Source: Desarmillaria ectypa (taxonomy: Eukaryota; Basidiomycota; Agaricomycetes; Agaricales; Physalacriaceae). From it: a stretch of 64,000 nt of DNA. The DNA is taken from NCBI GenBank assembly GCA_030407005.1, contig JAUDYN010000001.1:248001-312000 (forward strand), in the 5' to 3' direction. The first letter of the stretch is position 1, and each line of letters starts with the position of its first letter. The translations under genes and the position numbers were made by a program. The notes beneath the pieces are model-generated. The model had not been told where the DNA came from, ran no database searches, and saw nothing but the letters and a program-made list of their open reading frames with translations. Of this stretch, positions 58,743-64,000 are shown piece by piece.

Positions 58743-60252
58743 TTAAATCCTAGGTATTATCTCTAACATCGTCGAGTAGAGGAGCACTTTTGGCTTTACG
58801 AGAATGGCCAGTGGCTTCGCCGAGTAATCATCCTCTTGCATCGACCGCGAAACCTTCAATCCTAGCTCGCAAGTGCAGAGAACGTGATCTGAATCCAGTA
58901 CCGCGTATTCTCCATCACCATTCTCCATCGTGTCTGGCACGAAGCTACTGCCCCTGCCGACGGAGAAAATCACGATATCCTCTGACACGATACCCTCGCC
59001 CATTCCCCTGTCCAGGTCTATGGCTAAATTGACGACTTTTTCTATCCTCTCTCCGTATTTCCCCCCCAAAAATGACGTACATGCGTCCCAGGTCGGGTCT
59101 GTACCGACGTCAGTCCATCCGGCAAAGATTAAGACAGTCGCCAGTTTCCTGACGATAACGTTTATCCATTCTTTCTTGACGTCGGGTAGGGATTCGTACT
59201 TCGACCCAGATCGAGACATTGCCCTCCACCTACCAGCGACGACCTGTGTATCTAGGATATGCTGTCAGTGCTCGCTATTTCCAATCTTGTACAACTGGCT
59301 CACTTGTCGCTTGGATCTTTGCATATAGACGTCTGAGATTCGCGTCCGTGCGTCTTTCTATGTGCCACATAGAGATAAAGTCTGCGCAAGTTTGAACCAA
59401 TGACGCTTGCATGGCGATCTGAACGACCTGAATGCGCGTCTCTTCATTTATTGGAGAACACAGCAGATCAATGATGTAGCTTCCAAACCAGCGCACGGCC
59501 TCCCCTCGAGCGGTCTCGAAATTGACCCTAGCGCCAAATGTCATGGAATCTGCTATGTATGCTGATACCTGGTACATCTCCGCATTTAAGGATTCGACCT
59601 TCGCGACGAGATCTTCACTGGAAAACATATCGCTTATCATCGAATAAGCATGCGCATCCTGCAATTCCTGCGTGCGTATATCCAAGAGACGGCGCTCGCC
59701 TCTGCGTACCGCTTGCTCCCGCTCCAAATCCGCGTGCAGCTGGATCAGTTCCTTGTCCCGAACGGCCATTTCTTGTTCCAATGAAACAATCCTTTGTTCA
59801 GCAAAGCTCAGCTCCTTTCGCAGCTCCTTCACCCTTTCATTGCGTATTGTTTCAGATGGCTTTTGATTGATCTAAGTTGTGTCAATGTCCATGGTGCCTT
59901 GTGCATGGGGGAACCTCACCGCAGTATCAATATAGTCCCTTTGTTTTTCCTCTCTCCTGCTGCTGGGATCAACTGCGTTCATCGTATGTGCTTGGTGCGA
60001 TGACTGCAAGGTATGCCCATGACCTGAATCCGCAGTAGGCTGCCACCCTCGATCAGCGTTGGTCTCGCCTGTAGCTTTTTTCCAAGATAGTCGCTGGCGC
60101 TGGCGATGCACTAGTGCTCCAGCCTTCCCAAGCATGCTCAAACGACTGCTCTGAGGTCCAGTTGGTGAACAGAAACAATCGATGTGACTGCAGAGGGCTA
60201 GCGGGTCACATTGGGAGCGTGTAATCCACATGTTTTCCTCTGAGGGCTGCAC
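58743..60252 (-). CDS. Coiled-coil family copy G, 469 aa
   Basis: Exons from the 5' end: 59920-60252, 59304-59871 and 58743-59251, totalling 470 codons. The N-terminal exon (MQPSEENMWITRSQCDPLAL) has Cys residues, no clear membrane segment, and a low-complexity Arg/Gln/Ser stretch. A coiled coil spans about residues 115-175. Conserved elements: IRTQELQDAHAYSMISDMFS, LNAEMYQVSAYIADSMTF, VVAGRWRAMSRSGSKY, VLIFAGW, LDRGMGEGIVSEDI, CTCELGL and LVKPKVLLYSTML. The last intron uses the CTAG acceptor at 59252-59253, which restores the family frame. The start is only 98 bp from that of the intact Hsp70-like gene H4 on the other strand. Confidence 0.8.
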
Positions 60253-60350
60253 ATTCCTTTCACCATATCACTGGATGTATGAATGATAGGGGTGCGAACG
60301 AGTGTTTATATTTCCTTGTGTATGTCCTTTTGACTACCTACGACACCACC
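60253..60350. promoter_or_regulatory. 98-bp bidirectional promoter between copy G and H4
   Basis: The two start codons are separated by 98 bp, so the two transcripts must share a promoter or have overlapping leaders. An AT-rich TTTATATTTCC stretch at 60304-60314 is the only TATA-like sequence. No ACGTCA array like that of the D/H2 gap is visible. Confidence 0.5.
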
Positions 60351-62800
60351 ATGAACACCCGGTTGCCCTACGCTGGCGACTCCAGGAAGCTGCTCTTGGC
60401 TTTCGACCTCGGAACGACTTACAGCGGGATCTCATACAGGTCAAGCTTTTGGCGTGCACGTTCAACATATTTCTGAGGACTTAGTTTATAGTGTACTCGA
60501 CCCGAGTATTCCCCCAACGATTCAGCCCGTAACCAGGTACAGTCTTTGGGTTCTTCAGGTACCATAAACCTAATGATGTTCAGATATCCTTCCCTTGAAG
60601 GCACTGGTAGCAATGCCAAAATCCCGACCGTTATCTGCTACGATCAGAATGGCCAGATGAGGGCGGCCGGTGCTGAAGCGATGAGCGAAAATGTCAATGA
60701 CAAAATCCAAGAGGAGGGATGGGTCAGATGCGAAAAGTAGGCTGTACTTCTATCAGTATGCTGGTCTTATAATGAACTTTCTGTTACTCAGGTTCAAACT
60801 GCACCTCCGCCCTCCTGCCAAGGATGCCAAGTCAGACAACATCAACCAAGCCATTTCATCGCTTCCGCCTGGCAAGGACGTCCTTATGCTTTTTGCTGAT
60901 TTCTATGCATATCTCTTTCAGTGTGCCAAGACTTTCATACAGCAGACGCATCCGAGCGGTGTGACATTTTGGTCCTCGATCGAGGATTCGATTGAGTTCA
61001 TCCTGAGCCATCCGAACGGATGGGAAGGAGGACAGCAAGAACAGATGCGCGAGGCTGTGGTTCAGGGCGGTCTCGTCAGTGATGACGCCAAGAACACGCG
61101 TGTACACTTTGTTACCGAAGGGGAAGCTAGTCTGCATTTTTGTATCCAGAAAGGTCTTTCATCACATGTCAAGGTGAGCACCGCATTCTTGCAGGTACAA
61201 TAGATCTAATACGTTGCTTTAAGGAGGGAGAAGGCATAATTATCGTCGACGCTGGAGGTGGAACTGTCGATATTAGTAGCTACACTAGCACCTCAACTGA
61301 AGGTGCTGGGAAATATTCGTTCCAGGAGATTGCCGCTCCATTTTGTAAGTCCTTGAATTTCTCTCTCTATCCAGCATTTACGACCTCATGTACAGGTGAC
61401 TTTACTGGATCTATTTTTGTCACGGAGCGCGCTCGTACTCACATTGATGGTAATGTCTGGCATACTTTTGCCTTTCTTTTTATTCATAACTTCACAGGAA
61501 AGTTGAAAGGCTCTAAATTTTACGATGACGTCGGCCATATCGTGGAATGCTTCGATAAGTCTACGAAGCTTCGTTTTAAAGACCCGGAAGAACCATCTTT
61601 CGTCAAGTTTGGGGGCCTCCGGGACAGGGACCCTATGCGTGATATTCGGTCTGGTCAGCTCAAACTAAAAGGGTGAGCGAACTATCAACGTGCTGGAGAG
61701 ACTTATCTTATATTCCATAGGACAGATGTTGCGACTTTCTTTGAACCATCGGTAACTTCTATCACTAATGCTATCGATGCCCAAAGAGCTGCATCGAAGA
61801 GGCCTGTTTCGGTGAGTGCGACGCTTTAAGGGGCCGTGCCAGATGCCCATCATGTCTTCTGAAGGCCGTTTTTCTCGTTGGTGGCTTTGCTGCGAGTGAT
61901 TGGCTCTTCCTAAAAATACAAAATCACACAAATATGCTTGGCCTGACCCTTGCTCGACCTGATAGTCATGTGTCAGTCTTTTCTTCCTTTGGCTCTGCCT
62001 GATTGTGCCCTAAAATCGGACCAACAGTAACAAAGCCGTTGCTGATGGTGCTGTCTCATTCCACCTGGATCATGCTGTTACCGCACGCATCTCTAAGTGC
62101 AATTACGGTGTACGAACGTACACTGGCTACGATCGTCTAGACGAAGAGCATGTTCGCCGTCGCGCAAAGATTTTTATAGACTCTTCTGGAACACGCTCTT
62201 TGGGTGGGCAATATAGTGTCATTCTCGCTAAGGTAATGTCTCTGTTTTTTATGAGCTGGCCGTTGCCCTTATATGTCCTTTAGGACGTCCTTGTCTCTGA
62301 AGAGACGGAATTCCGCAAGTCATATTGCATGCTTGCACGATCCTTGTCCGACTTGGACACCATCACAACCCCAATTTGGCGTTATGGCGGGAAAAAGGAG
62401 GATCCAAAATGGATGGATGTTGATAAAGGTTTGTGGTATCCAAATCTTGCGACGCTACTCTCAATTCATCGTACAGACGATTACTCAGTGTATTGTTTTG
62501 TTACAGCTGATACTTCCATCGTGGCAAAGTCACTGGAGCCTCAGCGTTGCCCCGACGGGACTTACTACTATTTACTGAGTTTTGACGTTGTGATGTTGTT
62601 TGGTATGACGGAGCTGAAGGCACAGCTTGCGTGGATCGAAGACGTGAGTTACATAAACTTTGACTTTATACACGCTATTAACGATTCATGCTTCTTGTTT
62701 TAGGGCGAAGGGAAGAGGTATCGCTGTGCTCCTATTGATCAATTCGTTAGGATGCCTGACTATTTCTTACAGGGGTCCTGCTCAGGTCATATACGATTAA
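60351..62800 (+). CDS. HSPA12-like Hsp70 copy H4, intact, 591 aa
   Basis: Fourteen exons: 60351-60439, 60492-60536, 60584-60736, 60792-61173, 61224-61344, 61396-61449, 61498-61672, 61721-61811, 61865-61971, 62028-62232, 62284-62428, 62477-62643, 62704-62717, 62773-62800, totalling 592 codons. Eight of these exons have exactly the same length as in H2 (153, 382, 54, 91, 107, 205, 145 and 167 nt), as does the 14-nt microexon. Motifs: FDLGTTYSG (from residue 18), VDAGGGTVD (about 231), FLVGGFAASDW (about 373), VTEGEASLHFC, FDVVMLFGMTELKAQL and a GPAQVIYD C-terminus. No EEVD tail and no canonical substrate-binding domain. It is a predicted cytosolic ATPase-type chaperone relative of HSPA12; the client is unknown. 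Head-to-head with copy G. Confidence 0.87.
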
Positions 62801-63973
62801 CCAGGTTGATCGTTCACTGCGTACATCTCACGTCGCAGGCTCCAGCGTGTTGATTTTTCCGTGGTATTGTGTGAATCGCACCAGGAATGTCGTGCTTAAA
62901 GTTCTCCAGTGCCCATTCCTGTATTCCCGTATTCTGGAAATACAATGTTGTTTGAGGTCGTTGCTCAATATTTCGCAGCACTGAACAGTATCCTGTCAAG
63001 ACATACAATAGCGCCCACTCAGATTTTGTCCACATACCACAACGCGCTTGAATCGTTTGTTTGCACTGATGTCCCGGGCCAAACATAGGTACGAACGGTC
63101 ACTGCCCTTCTGAAATGTGTAGAAAAAGTCACGTCATTGTCAATACATCTAGCTAGCACTGACCTGCAGTGCGAAAGTGACAAGTAGAGGAAATGAAAGC
63201 ACCGTTATAAATTAAATAAGACTGACTGATGGGGTGGGACTAGTCTCTTGTAGACTACGACGTCGCAGTCCCATTGATCGGAGGACTAGATTTATCGGCT
63301 ACCTCTGCTGATGCAGCTCACGGTACCCCGCGTGCTAGTGTGACCAGCAGGCCACATCAGGCTTGCATCCGTACCATTCCCATTCCCATTTCTTGAGCGC
63401 ATTGCTCCTTCACAATTACCTCGTAAACCCGTATAGTTGCCCTCTGTTTCGTAGAGGAACTTTGTGGACATATAGCCAGTATCTTGACATTGCGGTACGT
63501 CATTGTATTTCTTTGCTAGGAGCAATATTACTGACCAGGTTCGGCATACAGAAAGTGCCCTGCTAATGACAACGCCGGACAATATCTCCGCAGCGAGCGA
63601 TTCGTGACCCCTTTTACCTCAAGAACTTTTCGATTATATCCTCGACTTCCTACGATGATATCCCTGTTTTACGGATGTGCTCTCTTGTTTCCAATAGTTT
63701 CTTTCCCAGGATCCGTCATCACATCTATTCAAGCATTTTTATCATGTAAGATATGGACCTTCACTCGTTTCTGGAATAATGTGCTGGGAAATTGTACAGA
63801 TGTGGTAACTTTGACGGAATGGTAAAACATTCCCCTCATGTCGGGCCGCTAGTGAAAACATTAGGGATGCATACCATGTCCAAGAGACTGGACGAGTTAT
63901 GCGCTGACTCTTCACTCTATCCTATCTTTCTCTCCACAATCTCTCTCGAATCCAACTCGTTGATTCGAGAGTC
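62801..63973. other. Intergenic, no firmly supported gene
   Basis: A minus-strand frame at 63292-63582 encodes a peptide with QCQDTGYMSTKFLYETEGN and a GNGNGT run. It has two cysteines in a plausible context but no start, splice or family support. The last 100 bp before 63974 are C/T-rich, like a fungal promoter or leader. Confidence 0.35.
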
Positions 63974-64000
63974 ATGTCTCGTTGGAACCGCTTTCCGATC
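63974..64000 (+). CDS. Possible start of a gene cut by right window edge
   Basis: An ATG (MSRWNRFPI...) follows a pyrimidine-rich stretch (TCTATCCTATCTTTCTCTCC) typical of leaders of fungal genes. Only nine codons are visible. Confidence 0.25.

Noticed and set aside
1..64000. CRISPR arrays, rRNA genes, complete transposons, bacterial-type operons
   Set aside because: None seen. The gene structure is eukaryotic, with dense spliceosomal introns.

Overview
The window looks like nuclear DNA of a filamentous basidiomycete, probably an Agaricomycete. The evidence is dense short introns (mostly 45-62 nt, GT...AG), a tRNA-Leu with an intron, TATA boxes close upstream of several genes, and families such as HSPA12-like Hsp70s, secreted heme peroxidases and a Bem2-type RhoGAP. 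I built the gene models by hand from splice signals and paralogue comparison. For most multi-exon models the exon lengths sum exactly to whole codons.

Left part (1-22 kb): a partial minus-strand gene runs off the left edge. It is followed by a tRNA-Gly, a 12-exon Bem2-like RasGEF/PH/RhoGAP gene (2104 aa), a small acidic protein, an intron-containing tRNA-Leu, and a family-1 glycosyltransferase that lacks its C-terminal third. Next come two small related minus-strand proteins that flank an unrecognised 402-418 aa protein.

Middle and right (22-38 kb and 55-63 kb): two gene families alternate. One is a divergent Hsp70 (HSPA12-like). Copies H2 and H4 are intact, H1 lacks the phosphate-2 loop, H3 is a pseudogene and H5 is a relic. 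The other is a coiled-coil family I do not recognise. Copies C, D, E, F and G are intact, and A and B carry in-frame stops. Four Hsp70 copies each stand head-to-head with a coiled-coil copy (A/H1, B/H3, D/H2, G/H4), with 98 to about 470 bp between starts. This repeated two-gene module is the main candidate for an undescribed system.

Between them (39-50 kb) lie three tandem secreted heme peroxidases with identical 6-exon structure, each ending in a 6-nt exon that encodes Ser-stop. A fourth copy is reduced to its promoter, six codons and the last exon. A decayed polyamine oxidase lies among them. From 50 to 55 kb the sequence is mostly decayed or repetitive, with one four-helix membrane protein gene.

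Overall this is a conserved housekeeping segment next to a fast-evolving accessory segment that has grown by tandem duplication, deletion and point-mutational decay.
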